DNA from: Planctomycetaceae bacterium
GTDB lineage: Bacteria > Planctomycetota > Phycisphaerae > Phycisphaerales > SM1A02
Reading direction: 5' to 3'
NCBI GenBank assembly: GCA_002683215.1
Contig: NYSY01000031.1
Span: 1 to 45,576, forward strand
DNA: 45,576 nucleotides
Of this stretch, positions 8,201-15,583 are shown in pieces. Both the position numbers and the translations under genes were made by a program. Within the stretch, counting starts at the first letter, position 1, and each line of letters opens with the position of its first letter. The notes beneath the pieces were generated by a model, which was given only the letters and a program-made list of their open reading frames with translations, had not been told where the DNA came from and searched no databases.

Positions 8201-8531
8201 AGGCGGCTCGGAGGTCATCGGGGGACTCCGCGTGGATCGCGTCGAGCATCGCGAGGGCGTCGGCCTCGTCGGTCTCCTCCTGGCGGTTCATGGTCGCGAT
8301 CGCGAGATCGATGCGGGCGTCCGTGCGGTCCGGATCGCTTTCGACCACCGACGAAAGAAGCTGGACGGCGTCGTCGTAGTCGTAGCGGGAGAGGAGCCCT
8401 GCGGCGCGGCGATGATCCGCATCCGCGGTCTCAGGTGCCGTCGCGTCGGATTCGGGAGGATCCCCGCAGCCGAAGACAGTCAGTGCGGCGAGCAGAATCA
8501 CGGCCGACGCGGGTCGAAGGAGGGTGTTCAT
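5235..8531 (-). CDS. Large lipoprotein with TPR and FG-GAP/VCBS repeats
   Basis: The protein has 1098 residues. A lipoprotein signal ends in LTVFGC with the lipid-bearing Cys at 22. Residues ~40-200 are TPR-like helices (AAYRRATELDPYQRSGWYRLGSVAA). Residues ~265-560 hold repeats of the DxDxDG calcium-binding kind (VADLDGDGRLDLF, ADVDGDGRTDAYL, VDADHDGDLDILL, GDLDGDGVMDLVT), typical of FG-GAP/VCBS beta-propellers. LVDWPDG further on recalls the ASPIC/UnbV module. The last ~400 residues are a conserved-looking domain I cannot name. It is likely on the cell surface or in the outer membrane, binding partners or carbohydrate through the propeller. It follows the AsmA-like gene by 47 bases on the same strand. 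A TAGACT box six bases before ATG 8531 suggests an additional leaderless start. Confidence 0.85.
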   Translation of the reverse strand: MNTLLRPASAVILLAALTVFGCGDPPESDATAPETADADHRRAAGLLSRYDYDDAVQLLSSVVESDPDRTDARIDLAIATMNRQEETDEADALAMLDAIHAESPDDLRAAYISSVLHLRAGNDEIAAARLGRLLDVDDADPFTWYHYGLAQERRDPTAAVAAYRRATELDPYQRSGWYRLGSVAARLGEDDTADDALATFERLEDNPRATTVRPIYGRLGPKSMARPGGDGAARVSRPKGGPWSPPVPLSVLGANPAWSAVPGARIPSVADLDGDGRLDLFIAEALEGDAPNLVLLRDQDGYRPAIDHPLAGIEDVRFAAFADVDGDGRTDAYLGRRGPNRLFLRTDAGDWVDATAASGTEDGDHDTTDARFVDADHDGDLDILLANADGPANLLNNDRDGGFTSISDRIGLNVATDGVRVLSADLDGTRDLDLLVIRDAPPHLVLLNDRLWDYRVDDVAFEAIRRADLVLATSGDLDGDGVMDLVTGDRSGGIHRWERNDAGVFEPTLLHSFDAPPANLAMLDPDGDGRFEIVTNSTLGLDDTANWTPLLEDARRGFAAISMPATGTATPMLVPPGPGRFDFTAIELAGGDDPTQSIRSNPDGLGAILAARIDDGWTITANLPPDAGPGQSRQPVPFGLNGAPAISYLLVDWPDGLFQGEVPGLGDAARPGPSLAAGSIDRIVETQRQVSSCPVLFTHDGDDFRFVSDVLGVGGVGYLLEPGVYSEPRPFERFPMPANALAPDADGRLRLVLCEPMEEVCYLDAAELVGWSLPDGWSLAVDERLSILGPPATGKPILYRTTLDPVAATDHRGEDVLASVRLDDLEAAPLPTLDHRFIGRLAEPHVVELEFAAPIPTATDDRRPWLLMDGWVEYPYAQTMFAAWQAEAAYEAPTLEARGADGVWRIVQAQFGYPAGMPRTSAFPLDGIPEGCDALRLSTNQEIYWDRLRVVIGEPAPPEARRVAVPPTGATFSAIGFPRRLDAPQRRPDYDWTDRTPLWDVRHQRGRYTAFGDVLPLLETADGAVVTIGPGEGVELVFDAPPDAEKIHWILDTHGWCKDRDRFTRDGETIEPIPGGDRRDEAANALLESHRTRMEAGR

Positions 8532-8537
8532 GCCCGA

Positions 8538-8543
8538 AGTCTA
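8538..8543 (-). promoter_or_regulatory. -10 box placed for a leaderless start (VCBS lipoprotein gene)
   Basis: TAGACT on the minus strand ends six bases before ATG 8531. No ribosome-binding site is seen between them. It could be an internal promoter within the AsmA-lipoprotein unit. Confidence 0.35.
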
Positions 8544-8578
8544 CGAGTCCGAGGGATGGCATGGCGGTCCGAAGGCGT

Positions 8579-10384
8579 TCAGTCGAGGAAGTGGATCCCC
8601 AGGGGTGCGATTCGGACCGTCGGATCGCCGACCCTGCCCCGAATGACATACTTCACCAGGCGATCGGTCAGGCTCCCCAGAATCGAACCGACGGTGCCCG
8701 CCGAATCCTGCAGTGCCTCGAGGGGGCCGGCATTCGCGTCGATGTGGATGCTCCGGTCGAAGCCGATCCAGCCCTTCGCCCGCACGCCGATGGCGCCGGC
8801 GAGCATGTTGAACCGCTGGAAGTCGACCCGTTCATCGTCCACGGTGAATTCGAGGTTCGCCCGATCCTTCTGACCCGGGTTCAGCGTCACCACCCGCATC
8901 AATTTCGCCAGTGCCTGCCACGCGTTCACGCCGGAAAGTCGGCCCTTGCTGATGCCGATGGATCCACCGCCCTCGAGGCTCGCAAGGGGGCTCGCGAGAT
9001 TGAGATCGCTCGCGATCGCGGCATCGACCGTGCCGGCCCACCGATGAGGCTCCTTCTCGTCGATGCGGTGGAGCGCCTGGATCTGCATGTCGTCGATCTG
9101 GAACTGGGTGAAGAGATGGAATCCGCGGGCGAACTCCTCGACCTTCTCGAGGGAGGCGTTCGGGATGAAATCGACGTTGATCGCCTGTTCGATCGCGCCG
9201 AGCGTCTTCGGCGAGGCCTTGGTCGGATCGACTCCGGTCGGGGCGGGCCGCTCGCGGGGCGGGCCTGATGCCGCGGCGGTCGCGGTGCGGGTGTCATCGG
9301 AGACCGGCGTGGTCGAGGCGGGCTTCGGTTTCCCGCGCGTCTCCTCGTCGGACACGCGGATCGTCCCGTTCAAGGGGCCTTGAAGGGCTTTCACCACGAT
9401 CGGTTCCAGCAGGAACGTGTCGTTGTCGGTCCGGCCCGACGCGGAGGCTTCATCGATCTCGATGAGGAACTTGTCGATCGCGAAGCGGGTCCGTCCGAGC
9501 TCCATGCTCATCCGCGTCCTGCTCGACATGAAGTTGTCGAGGTTGAATTCGCCCTTCAGAGTCGCGTCGATCGACCCCTCGACCTGGCGATCCTTGATGA
9601 ACGACTGGATCTGAGGCGGCAGCACGGAGGTCCTGGTCTCGTCAAGCTGCAGATCGAGCTTCACGAGCGTGAGTTCGACGTCGAGGGTGTCGATGTCGAT
9701 TCCGCCCTTGACGGCGAGATCGAGGAGTTTGCCTTGCTTCAGATCGGTGTCGATCTCGTACCAGCCCGGGCCGCGTCCGAGGTCGATCTTCTCGGCGCCA
9801 CGGCGTCCCTTGTTGTCGATGTCGAAGACGAGGTCCTTCATGATCATCGGGGTCGGGTTCCCGACGATTCGATACTCGACGTCGAGACCTTCCACCCCGA
9901 TCCGGTCGATCGCGAAGAGGTCGCTGATCGGTCGGTTGTCCGCATCCGAATCATCGCCGTCGTCATCCGGACCGGAGTCCTTGAGCAGGGTCTCCCATCC
10001 CGTCACCACGCCTTCCTCGTCGACTTCGAACATGGCGGACGCGTCCTGGACCATGAGTTGCTGGAAGATCAACGGCCCGTCGAAGATCGGCAGCCGGTGG
10101 AGGACGATCCGGAGCTCCTTCACGGAAAGGAGTTCGAAATCCTTCCCGGCCCGGTCCTTTGTGATCAGTTTCGCGTCACTGGTCGAGACGGTGAAGGGAA
10201 AGCGATAGCGAATCGAACCCAGTTCGAGTCGTGGTTCCAGGTACTCGTTCGCGAGCGCGAGGAGCTGGCCCCGGATCACGGGCTCGGCGAGGCTCGAACC
10301 CAGCATGAGCCAGAGCGGCGATGTGACGCCGAGCACCAAGATGAACAGGCCGGTGACCAGTAGGAATCTTCGAAACCGGTGCAT
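8579..10384 (-). CDS. AsmA-like / DUF748-type membrane-anchored protein
   Basis: The protein has 601 residues. Residues ~7-27 form an N-terminal membrane helix (LLVTGLFILVLGVTSPLWLML). What follows is the beta-rich repeat typical of AsmA, TamB and DUF748 proteins: LELGSIRYRFPFTVSTSDAKL, then LSVKELRIVLHRLPIF. Residues ~200-330 repeat this strand pattern. A low-complexity Pro/Thr/Ala linker lies near 360-400, and the C-terminal part (FNMLAGAIGVRAKGWIGFD) matches the AsmA C-terminal domain. These proteins bridge the periplasm and are linked to lipid transport and outer-membrane assembly. ATG 10384 follows GGAG by five bases. The VCBS lipoprotein gene follows, so the two may be co-expressed for the cell envelope. 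Confidence 0.8.
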   Translation of the reverse strand: MHRFRRFLLVTGLFILVLGVTSPLWLMLGSSLAEPVIRGQLLALANEYLEPRLELGSIRYRFPFTVSTSDAKLITKDRAGKDFELLSVKELRIVLHRLPIFDGPLIFQQLMVQDASAMFEVDEEGVVTGWETLLKDSGPDDDGDDSDADNRPISDLFAIDRIGVEGLDVEYRIVGNPTPMIMKDLVFDIDNKGRRGAEKIDLGRGPGWYEIDTDLKQGKLLDLAVKGGIDIDTLDVELTLVKLDLQLDETRTSVLPPQIQSFIKDRQVEGSIDATLKGEFNLDNFMSSRTRMSMELGRTRFAIDKFLIEIDEASASGRTDNDTFLLEPIVVKALQGPLNGTIRVSDEETRGKPKPASTTPVSDDTRTATAAASGPPRERPAPTGVDPTKASPKTLGAIEQAINVDFIPNASLEKVEEFARGFHLFTQFQIDDMQIQALHRIDEKEPHRWAGTVDAAIASDLNLASPLASLEGGGSIGISKGRLSGVNAWQALAKLMRVVTLNPGQKDRANLEFTVDDERVDFQRFNMLAGAIGVRAKGWIGFDRSIHIDANAGPLEALQDSAGTVGSILGSLTDRLVKYVIRGRVGDPTVRIAPLGIHFLD

Positions 10385-10424
10385 GATGCTCCGTCGCTGG
10401 CGATCCGCGGGATGGCGGATGCGC

Positions 10425-10458
10425 AGGCACGGCGGAACGCTTGGTTTCCGCCGTGCCT
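10425..10458. repeat. Perfect 13-bp inverted repeat
   Basis: AGGCACGGCGGAA (10425-10437) and its exact complement (10446-10458) surround an 8-base loop. It lies seven bases beyond the 3' end of tRNA-Met, before the AsmA-like gene. It could stop or process the tRNA transcript, but no T run follows on either strand. Confidence 0.6.
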
Positions 10459-10464
10459 GGAGAA

Positions 10465-10539
10465 TGCCGATGGGAGGACTCGAACCTCCGACCTAGGGTT
10501 TATGAATCCCTCGCTCTAACCGGACTGAGCTACATCGGC
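10465..10539 (-). tRNA. tRNA with anticodon CAT (Met, elongator; Ile2 not excluded)
   Basis: A 75-base cloverleaf on the minus strand. The acceptor GCCGATG pairs fully with CATCGGC, the D-stem is GCTC/GAGC, the anticodon loop is TTCATAA, the T-arm is GGAGG-TTCGAGT-CCTCC, and the discriminator is A. CCA is not encoded. An initiator is unlikely: position 1:72 is a normal G-C pair and the three G-C pairs are not at 29-31/39-41. An A/A mismatch closes the anticodon loop. A CAT anticodon can also belong to the lysidine-modified tRNA-Ile. Confidence 0.92.
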
Positions 10540-10558
10540 AGTGTTTTCCGAATCGAGG

Positions 10559-10586
10559 ATGGTAGCCGCGGAGGCTCCCAAGTCAA
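10559..10586 (-). promoter_or_regulatory. Promoter of tRNA-Met (TTGACT - 16 - TACCAT)
   Basis: On the minus strand TTGACT (10586-10581) is separated by 16 bases from TACCAT (10564-10559). Transcription would start about 12 bases before the tRNA 5' end. This is the clearest sigma-70-type promoter in the window and shows that TACCAT can serve as a -10 box here. Confidence 0.7.
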
Positions 10587-10610
10587 GGCTTCGAGCCGCC
10601 CGGCGGGTCC

Positions 10611-12521
10611 TCAGGCGGGTGCGGTACAGCCGTTCCGCTGCCGGACCCATCGACGGCCCGTCTGGGTGCCTGCGAACGCGGGGTCGGTCCGGGCGATCGC
10701 CGCCGCGATCAGCCCCATGAAGAGCGGCTGGGGCTCGAGCGGGCGTCCCGTGAGTTCGGGGTGGTACTGGGCGCCGATGAAATACGGGTGCGTCTCGAGG
10801 GGGAGTTCGAGCACCTGCATGATGGGGAACTCGGGGTGGCGACCGGTGAATCGGAGTCCGCCCGCGTCGAGGCGCTCGATGTACTCCGGCTCGACTTCGA
10901 ATCGGTGGCGGAATCGCTCCCGAACGAGGGTCTGCCCGCCGTGGAGGAAGCTCGCCAGGGAGCCGGGTTCGAGCACGACGTCCTGGGCGCCCAGTCGCAT
11001 CGTTCCGCCCATGATTCCCTCGAGCTTCTTCTGATCGGGAAGTTCGGAGATCATCGGATGACTGCAGCCGGGGTTGAACTCCGTCGAGTCGGCATCGGCG
11101 AGGCCCATCGCGTTGCGGGCGTACTCGAGGACCGCGACCTGAAAACCCAGGCAGATCCCGAGGAAGGGGATGCCGTGGGTCCGGGCGTGCTCCACGCAGC
11201 GGATCTTGCCTTCGACCCCGCGGATGCCGAAGCCGCCCGGGACGATGATCGCGTCCATGCCGTCGAGGATGGAACTCGCGTCGGCCGCGTTCTCGATGTC
11301 GGTGGTGTCGATCCACTCGGTTCGGACGTCGCACTCGAGGTGGATGCCCGCGTGCTCGATGGCCTTGTCGATCGACGCGTAGGCGTCACGAAGGGCCGCG
11401 TACTTGCCGGGGATGCCCAGGGTGACCGAGCGTGACCGCGGTGCGGTCAGCTTCCGCGAGAAGTCCGTCCATCGAACGCGTGATTCATCCTCGTGGACCG
11501 GATCCACGCGATCGTGCAGCCTCAGCAGCGAAAGAATCTCGCGGTCGAGACTGGCCTTGCGCATCTCCTCGGGAATCGAATAGACCGACGCTCGATCGTG
11601 CATCGAGAAGATCCGGTTCATCGGGACGTTCGAGAACATCCCGATCTTCTCCATCACCGTCTCGGTGACCGGCTTCTTCGCGCGGCAGGCGATGAGGTTC
11701 GGCTGGATGCCGGCCTCCATGAGGCGCTTGATGCCGAGCTGGGCCGCCTTCGACTTCTGTTCGCCGAGGATCTGCGGTTCGATGATGTAGGTCAGGGCGA
11801 CGAAGCAGGCGGATTCCGGTCCTTCCTCGAAGGCGAGTTCCCGGAGGGCTTCGATGTAGAAGCCGTTCTCGTAGTCGCCTGCGGTCCCCCCGACTTCGAC
11901 GAAGACCACGTCCGCGGGGCCGCCGTCCCGGCCGCCCCGCATCGCAAGCTCGCGAAGCTTGTATTTCACGGCGCCCGTCACGTGCGGAATCATCTGCACA
12001 TCGCGGCCGAGATAGCCGCCTCGCCGTTCTCGATCGAGCACTTCGGTGTAGACCTGGCCGGCGGTGACGTAGTTCCGACGCGTCAGGTCCTGATGCAGCA
12101 TTCGCTCGTAGGTGCCGAGATCCATGTCGGTCTCGAGCCCGTCGGCGAGGACGAACACCTCGCCGTGGCGATAGGGGTTGAGCGTCCCGCTGTCGATGTT
12201 GAGGTAGCCCTCCATCTTGATCGGGGCGACCGACAGTCCCTTGTCCTGGAGGAGCTTCGCCAGCGAACTGGAGAAGATCCCCTTGCCGAGGCCGCTCATC
12301 ACGGTCCCGATCACCACGACGTACTTGGTTCGGCCCCGAACATAGCCCGTGGGCTCGGGGCTGTACCACTCCGTGGATCTGCCAGACCGTCCGAAACTCG
12401 CGAGGAAGTCCGATTCCGTGGGATCGACGTCCGTCGGATCATCCGCGTTCGGATTCCCATGGGATGAGCCACCACCCGGTTTCGGGGCGGCGTGGTCGAA
12501 GTAGCGCGGAGTTTGGGGCAT
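10611..12521 (-). CDS. pyrG: CTP synthase
   Basis: The enzyme converts UTP to CTP using ATP and glutamine. The protein has 636 residues, longer than the usual ~545 because ~65 extra residues of low-complexity character precede the synthetase domain. The synthetase half has a P-loop (GTVMSGLGKG, usually GGVVSSLGKG), HGEVFV, ETDMDLG with the Mg-binding Asp, ERRGGYLG and VEVGGTAGD. The KLDPYINVD block is KMEGYLNID here, a notable change. The class I glutamine amidotransferase half has GGFGIRG, GICLGFQ with the nucleophile Cys (near 455), GGTMRLGAQ and YHPEL. All essential residues I know appear present. It follows kdsB by 75 bases on the same strand; its product CTP is the KdsB substrate. AAGG lies six bases before ATG 12521. 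Confidence 0.95.
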   Translation of the reverse strand: MPQTPRYFDHAAPKPGGGSSHGNPNADDPTDVDPTESDFLASFGRSGRSTEWYSPEPTGYVRGRTKYVVVIGTVMSGLGKGIFSSSLAKLLQDKGLSVAPIKMEGYLNIDSGTLNPYRHGEVFVLADGLETDMDLGTYERMLHQDLTRRNYVTAGQVYTEVLDRERRGGYLGRDVQMIPHVTGAVKYKLRELAMRGGRDGGPADVVFVEVGGTAGDYENGFYIEALRELAFEEGPESACFVALTYIIEPQILGEQKSKAAQLGIKRLMEAGIQPNLIACRAKKPVTETVMEKIGMFSNVPMNRIFSMHDRASVYSIPEEMRKASLDREILSLLRLHDRVDPVHEDESRVRWTDFSRKLTAPRSRSVTLGIPGKYAALRDAYASIDKAIEHAGIHLECDVRTEWIDTTDIENAADASSILDGMDAIIVPGGFGIRGVEGKIRCVEHARTHGIPFLGICLGFQVAVLEYARNAMGLADADSTEFNPGCSHPMISELPDQKKLEGIMGGTMRLGAQDVVLEPGSLASFLHGGQTLVRERFRHRFEVEPEYIERLDAGGLRFTGRHPEFPIMQVLELPLETHPYFIGAQYHPELTGRPLEPQPLFMGLIAAAIARTDPAFAGTQTGRRWVRQRNGCTAPA

Positions 12522-12596
12522 GGAAGACCTTACCGCGCCCGGGGGGTCGCGTTCAACCCGGGCGGTCGCAACCGATTCATGGTGGACGAAGCGTCG

Positions 12597-13370
12597 TCAG
12601 GCGTCCGGCCGGGCACGCCAGCGAGCCACGAATGCCTCGTACTGGGCCGGGGTGTCGATCCCGCCGGCATCGGTCGCATGGATGCCCACCGCGATCCGGC
12701 CACCGTGTTCCAGCACCCGAAGCTGTTCCAGCCGCTCGGATCGTTCAAGCGGGGATTCGGGCCACGCCGCGAAGGTCGCGAGGAAGGACCGTCGGTAGGC
12801 GTACAGGCCGACGTGCCGCAGCGGTTCGACCCCGCCGCCGTCCCGGTCGACGGGAATGGGGCTTCGGCTGAAGTACATGGCCCGGCCGTCGATCGCGGTC
12901 ACGACCTTCACCAGATTCGGGTTCGCGGGATCCTCCTCGGGACCGAAGGGGGAGGCGATGGTGGCCATGTCCGCCGTCGAGTCCCGCTCGATCGCCTCGA
13001 TCACCGCATCGATCGCGTCGGGGTCGATCTCCGGCTCGTCACCCTGGACGTTGACCAGCACCGCGTCGGCCGCGAGTTCTCCGGCGAGGCGATCGGCGAC
13101 CTCGGCCAGGCGGCTCGTGCCGTTGGGATGGTCGTAGGAGGTGGGGATCGCCTCGATCCCGGCGGCCCGGACCGCATCGAGGATCTCGGAATCGGGGGCG
13201 GTGACGATCACGCGGTCGACGTGCCGGGCGGCTCCCGCCCGGTCCGCCACGTGGAGCACCATCGGGCGCCCGGTGTCGCTCGCCATCGCCTTGCGGGGGA
13301 ATCGCGTCGAATCCAGCCGCGTCGGAATGACGACGGTGGCGGGAGCCGGTGGCGGGAGGGGGGCGGTCAG
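12597..13370 (-). CDS. kdsB: 3-deoxy-manno-octulosonate cytidylyltransferase (CMP-Kdo synthetase), CTG start
   Basis: It joins CTP and Kdo to give CMP-Kdo, the activated sugar for lipid A-core assembly. The 257 residues match the family: VVIPTRLDSTRFPRKAM (nucleotide loop), DHPNGTSRLAEV, VNVQGDEPEI with the Mg-binding Asp, YFSRSPIPVDRD, LRHVGLYAYRRSFL, and ERSERLEQLRVLEHG. No ATG, GTG or TTG lies near the N-terminus in this frame. CTG 13370 overlaps the TGA of the TPR gene as CTGA and follows AAGGA (13384-13380) by nine bases, so CTG is the best start. Other pairs in this window use the same four-base overlap. It shows that the organism makes Kdo, hence an LPS-type outer membrane. Confidence 0.9.
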   Translation of the reverse strand: MTAPLPPPAPATVVIPTRLDSTRFPRKAMASDTGRPMVLHVADRAGAARHVDRVIVTAPDSEILDAVRAAGIEAIPTSYDHPNGTSRLAEVADRLAGELAADAVLVNVQGDEPEIDPDAIDAVIEAIERDSTADMATIASPFGPEEDPANPNLVKVVTAIDGRAMYFSRSPIPVDRDGGGVEPLRHVGLYAYRRSFLATFAAWPESPLERSERLEQLRVLEHGGRIAVGIHATDAGGIDTPAQYEAFVARWRARPDA

Positions 13371-14824
13371 CCGCCCAGTTCCTTGATGAGGGTGTCGACG
13401 TCCTTGCGCTTCTGGCGGATGTCGCGGTAGCTGATGTCCTTTCGGACGATCGCCGAGCAGATCTCCGCGGCCTCCCGGGCCTCTTCGATCGAGTTCGAAT
13501 CGCGGGCGAAGTCGATCAGCGAGAGCATCAGGTCGTACCGGATCATCAACTCGCGATCCCGCTCGGTCGCGTCGAGCTTCTCGATCGCCTCCCGAAACTC
13601 GCCCACCGCCTCCTGATGCCAGCCCTCGTGGGCGAAGCACTTGCCGAGCATGTGGGTGGCGCGGGTGCGGTACTTGGACTCGTCCTTGCACTGCTGGAAC
13701 ATGGCCATCGCGTCTTCGAAGCAGCCCCGGTCGAACTCGATCGCGCCGAGCTCGAACTTGATGCCTCGGTCGGTCGGGTACTTCGCGACGCGTTCGTTGT
13801 ACTCGGCGGATCTGAGTTCGAGGAGTTCGGCGCGGAGCGTGTCCGCTTCCTCGGCGTTCGAACCGGATTCCTCGATCGCCCGGATCCGCTTCGTGAGCCG
13901 GTTCATCCGGATGTCGCCGGCCGCCATGCGGAACCGATACTGCTTCGAGGCCTCGAAACCCTTCATCAGAACCTCCACCGCGAGTTCGTCGTCCTCGGGG
14001 GTGTCGTTCCGACGCAGGAGCTGGGCGTACTTGGTGACCGCCTCCGCGTTTTCGGGGCTCTCCTCGAAACCGGCCTTCGCCCGCTCCAGCGCTCGCTCGG
14101 CACCGGCGCCGCCCGAGAGGGATTCCTGGTCCTGGAGCTCGGCCTGCTTGTCCGCGTCGCGGATGTTGCTGCGGAAGTCGCCCTTCTCATCGGCCGGCTT
14201 GTTGAAGCCGCCTTCCGAGATGGTTCGTTGGGCCGACAGTTCGTTGAGTTCCGAGATGAGGTCGGAGTCGGAGGGATCGATCGCGATCGCCTTCTCGGCG
14301 GCGGCGAAGGCCTCCTTCCACGCGTCGACCTCGGAGAAGAGATCCTTGCCCTGGGTGTAGAGCTGCTTGGTCTGCTTCTTGGCCTTGGACATCATCGCGA
14401 AGAGCCGGGGTGCGAGCCACTGTCCGAACTCGACCTGTTCCGCCTTGCCGACCGCTGCGAGCAGCTTCATCGCCAGCTGCAGGTTGTTGATGTCCTTCGC
14501 CCAAGCGAACTCGGCCGCCGCCATCTTGTCGGCCGGGCTCGAACCGTCGATCGCGCGGATCTCCTTGCCGGACGCGGCCTTCCCCGAGGATTGCAGGTAC
14601 CGGACCGCCGTCTCGTAGAGGGCGACGTGCGATTCCATGTTGCCGGGATCGAACCGAAGCCCGCGGGCGTACATGTCGATCGCGTAGGAGAAGTTCCCCG
14701 TCTGCGCGACGGTCCGCGCGTGCTCGAAGAACTTGCCGGCCTTCTCGGGCTGGGGACGCCAGCCTTCGTCGACGGGGGCTTCGCCGGCATCTTCGGTCTT
14801 CTTCTTCTTTCCGAACAGCGCCAC
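13367..14824 (-). CDS. TPR-repeat protein
   Basis: A 485-residue, mostly helical protein. The N-terminus is basic (ALFGKKKKTED) with no signal peptide, so it is likely cytoplasmic. TPR-like helices are visible at ~30-75 (FEHARTVAQTGNFSYAIDMYARGLRFDPG), again near 160-180 (AAAEKAIAIDPSDSD) and at 330-420 (KFELGAIEFDRGCFEDAMAMFQQCKD, then LGKCFAHEGWHQEAVGEFREAIE). It probably acts as a protein-protein scaffold; I cannot name a partner. The start is GTG 14824, seven bases after a strong AAGGAG. An in-frame ATG further upstream is less likely. Its TGA overlaps the CTG start of kdsB, so the two should be translationally coupled. Confidence 0.8.
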   Translation of the reverse strand: MALFGKKKKTEDAGEAPVDEGWRPQPEKAGKFFEHARTVAQTGNFSYAIDMYARGLRFDPGNMESHVALYETAVRYLQSSGKAASGKEIRAIDGSSPADKMAAAEFAWAKDINNLQLAMKLLAAVGKAEQVEFGQWLAPRLFAMMSKAKKQTKQLYTQGKDLFSEVDAWKEAFAAAEKAIAIDPSDSDLISELNELSAQRTISEGGFNKPADEKGDFRSNIRDADKQAELQDQESLSGGAGAERALERAKAGFEESPENAEAVTKYAQLLRRNDTPEDDELAVEVLMKGFEASKQYRFRMAAGDIRMNRLTKRIRAIEESGSNAEEADTLRAELLELRSAEYNERVAKYPTDRGIKFELGAIEFDRGCFEDAMAMFQQCKDESKYRTRATHMLGKCFAHEGWHQEAVGEFREAIEKLDATERDRELMIRYDLMLSLIDFARDSNSIEEAREAAEICSAIVRKDISYRDIRQKRKDVDTLIKELGG

Positions 14825-15024
14825 GGGGAGGCTCCTTCGAGGACGAGCTGTCTTCCGCTCCGGGAGAGCCCGGCTCGGACGCATTGCGTGAACGGGCCAA
14901 GGTACCCGCCCCGGGCCGAGCGGGTCAATGGTGAGACCCCCCGAAGCCATTCCCGAGGTCCGCTTCCGTGGTCTCTTCGTCCGAAACCTCCTTCCTGATT
15001 CGACCCATCCCGGGAACGGTTCAC

Positions 15025-15030
15025 TACCAT
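15025..15030 (+). promoter_or_regulatory. -10 box placed for a leaderless start (def)
   Basis: TACCAT, the same hexamer as in the tRNA-Met promoter, ends seven bases before GTG 15038. A weak TCGACC (15000-15005) lies 19 bases further up. Confidence 0.45.
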
Positions 15031-15037
15031 CCAACCC

Positions 15038-15583
15038 GTGACCGACTCCGCCGCCGAATTCGAACCGCCGCCGACCCGGATCGTTCTGTATCCGGACCCG
15101 GTGCTCGCCAGGCCCGCGTCCCCCGTCACCGCCTTCGACGACGCGGTCCATGCGCTCGTGGAGCGGATGATCGAGCTGATGCGGGGGGCGGAAGGGGTCG
15201 GACTCGCGGCGCCGCAGGTCGGCGTCTCCCGCCGGATCTTCATCGCCGAGCCCGAACCGGGGCCGGAGTCGGTCCCGGTCGTCTTCATCAATCCGGAACT
15301 GGAACTCGGTGGGACGCTCGAGCCATTCGAAGAGGGCTGCCTGAGCATCCCCGAAGTCCGGGTGATGGTCCGGCGGCCGTCCGTGGTGAAGATCCGGGCC
15401 TTCGATCTCGACGGCCATGCGTTCGAACTCGAGGACGACGACTTCCCCGCCCGGGTCTGGCAGCACGAGTTCGATCATCTCGAAGGCGTGCTGATCACGG
15501 ATCGAATGTCACCGCGTGATCGGCTGGCACATCGGAAGCGGCTGAAGGGGATGCGTGAGGATTTCGAGGACGCCGGCCGATGA
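15038..15583 (+). CDS. def: Peptide deformylase
   Basis: It removes the formyl group from new proteins in the cytoplasm. The 181 residues carry the three diagnostic motifs: GVGLAAPQ (near 50), EGCLS with the metal-binding Cys (near 100), and QHEFDH with the two metal-binding His and catalytic Glu (near 146). The length is normal. GTG 15038 follows a TACCAT box by seven bases with no ribosome-binding site, so the message may be leaderless. The stop overlaps the fmt start (ATGA), as expected for this classic partner pair. Confidence 0.95.
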   Translation: MTDSAAEFEPPPTRIVLYPDPVLARPASPVTAFDDAVHALVERMIELMRGAEGVGLAAPQVGVSRRIFIAEPEPGPESVPVVFINPELELGGTLEPFEEGCLSIPEVRVMVRRPSVVKIRAFDLDGHAFELEDDDFPARVWQHEFDHLEGVLITDRMSPRDRLAHRKRLKGMREDFEDAGR

